From: Actinomycetes bacterium
GTDB taxonomy: Bacteria; Actinomycetota; Actinomycetes; Mycobacteriales; Micromonosporaceae
Length of the DNA stretch: 7,029 nucleotides
Direction: 5' to 3'
Assembly: GCA_023437285.1 (NCBI GenBank)
Contig: JAEZGP010000145.1
Coordinates: forward strand, 1 to 7,029
A model generated the notes under the pieces. That model was not told where the DNA came from. It searched no databases and was given only the letters and a program-made list of their open reading frames with translations. The translations under genes were made by a program, and so were the position numbers. This document shows positions 6,586 to 7,029 of the stretch, one piece after another (position 1 is the stretch's first letter; each line of letters begins with the position of its first letter).

Positions 6586-6828
6586 TCACCCCGTGGAGTC
6601 GGCCGCGCCCAGCGCGCTCAGCCGACCGGCCATGAGCTCGCCCTCGATGTCGGTGACCTCGTCGCCCAGGTCACGGTTGAGGGCCTCGCGGGTGTAGATC
6701 ACCTTGGCGTGGTCCGGGACATCGGCGGCCGCCAGCAGCTCGATAGCGTCGCCGACCAGGGCGAGCACGGGATGCTCGAGGCCGGACACGGCCAGGGCAC
6801 GTACGTCGTTCGTCGTCACGGTCGCCAT
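6586..6828 (-). CDS. Small hypothetical protein (80 aa)
   Basis: I do not recognise this protein. It has 80 residues, begins MATVTTNDVRALAVSGLEHP and is acidic overall. A hydrophobic, Ala/Leu/Val-rich stretch at about 9-36 looks like one or two amphipathic helices rather than a membrane segment, because charged residues interrupt it. Residues about 37-66 are charged and probably helical. There is no Cys, no signal peptide and no clear motif. Support for a real gene comes from the ATG start with AGGAG (6836-6840) seven bases upstream, from the codon pattern (GC-rich third positions in this frame), and from a stem-loop just after the stop. It is separated by about 160 bp from the VWA gene and is probably transcribed on its own. 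Its small acidic helical form could suit a protein-binding partner, but no function is assigned. Confidence 0.72.
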   Translation of the reverse strand: MATVTTNDVRALAVSGLEHPVLALVGDAIELLAAADVPDHAKVIYTREALNRDLGDEVTDIEGELMAGRLSALGAADSTG

Positions 6829-6835
6829 GTTTGTG

Positions 6836-6840
6836 CTCCT
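6836..6840 (-). promoter_or_regulatory. Shine-Dalgarno site of the 80-aa gene
   Basis: AGGAG on the minus strand, with a 7-base spacer (CACAAAC) before the ATG at 6828. It is the best-spaced ribosome site in the window and supports this small gene being translated. Confidence 0.8.
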
Positions 6841-6863
6841 CGGGGGTGCGCTGCGGTACCTGC

Positions 6864-6885
6864 GCGGCCATGGCCGCTGCCTCCC
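6864..6885 (-). promoter_or_regulatory. Upstream start region: GGGAGG, 14-bp palindrome and second ATG
   Basis: GGGAGG (6880-6885, minus strand) lies eight bases before an ATG at 6871, which sits inside the perfect 14-bp palindrome GCGGCCATGGCCGC (6864-6877). That ATG opens a different frame (MAAQVPQRTPEEHKHG...) that runs across the start of the 80-aa gene and continues to 6671. It could be a translated leader peptide, an alternative start, or chance. The later part of that frame looks like a shadow (Arg/Pro-rich). Confidence 0.3.
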
Positions 6886-6923
6886 AGTGTGCGGTGGATC
6901 GTCCCGGACCGCGACACGAAGCC

Positions 6924-6948
6924 CGATATCGCAGTCCGCTATCGGACT
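6924..6948. promoter_or_regulatory. Operator-like inverted repeats upstream of the 80-aa gene
   Basis: AGTCCG (6933-6938) and CGGACT (6943-6948) are perfect arms around a CTAT centre. The adjacent CGATATCG (6924-6931) is a perfect 8-bp palindrome. The pair lies about 95-120 bases before the ATG at 6828. A 6-4-6 inverted repeat of this kind is typical of dimeric regulator sites. It could also fold as an RNA hairpin. No regulator is identified. Confidence 0.42.
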
Positions 6949-6984
6949 ACGATGGTGCGCGCGGGCGACCGCCGCCGGCCGGTA

Positions 6985-7029
6985 CCCCCCCCGCCCGCCC
7001 GCCCGCCCGCCCGGCCCGGCCCCCCGCCC
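6985..7029. repeat. (CCCG)n low-complexity tract at the window end
   Basis: Eight C (6985-6992) run into six units of CCCG (6990-7013), then further C-runs separated by one or two G to the end. The minus strand therefore carries many GGG runs with 1-base spacers, an ideal pattern for a G-quadruplex. With the preceding bases from about 6872, this end contains no gene I can support. The tract may also mark an assembly break. Confidence 0.85.

Noticed and set aside
6985..7029. The CCCG tandem units considered as a CRISPR or other structured array.
   Set aside because: The units are 4 bases long without spacers, so this is a simple-sequence tract.

Overview
The window has very high G+C content. 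Its predicted proteins are rich in Ala, Arg, Gly and Val, several genes use GTG starts, and the partial sigma factor closely resembles mycobacterial SigB in the parts I can recall. This points to a high-GC actinobacterium. Micromonosporaceae (Micromonospora/Actinoplanes type) is my best guess, but nothing in the window proves the family. All six supported genes lie on the minus strand, so transcription runs from right to left.

Layout in transcription order: (1) The right end (about 6872-7029) has no gene. It holds a (CCCG)6 tract that is strongly G-rich on the minus strand, a 16-bp hairpin/operator-like repeat and a 14-bp perfect palindrome. (2) A small gene of unknown function (6586-6828, 80 aa) follows, with an excellent Shine-Dalgarno sequence. 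A GC-rich stem-loop lies just after its stop. (3) A comparatively A+T-rich intergenic region (about 6425-6556) carries several repeats and is the likely control region for the next genes. (4) A likely four-gene unit follows. It encodes a membrane-anchored substrate-binding/von Willebrand A protein (4619-6424), an S9 prolyl-oligopeptidase-type serine peptidase (2616-4622, GTGA overlap with the previous gene), a two-module class I methyltransferase with an NPPF motif (1058-2566), and D-aminoacyl-tRNA deacylase (625-1047, 10-nt gap). A short stem with a T-run (584-618) probably ends this unit. (5) The N-terminal part of a group 2 sigma-70 factor (1-461) has its own palindrome-rich upstream region and is cut by the left edge.

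The genes do not form a recognised pathway. dtd is translation quality control, the methyltransferase may modify RNA or protein, the peptidase is cytoplasmic, and the VWA protein faces outward. The tight spacing suggests co-expression, but a shared function is not shown. I see no CRISPR array, tRNA, rRNA, transposase or phage gene. The most unusual material is the outward-facing SBP-VWA protein coupled to a cytosolic peptidase, the non-canonical NVGPRT motif in the deacylase, and the densely patterned control DNA around the 80-aa orphan gene.
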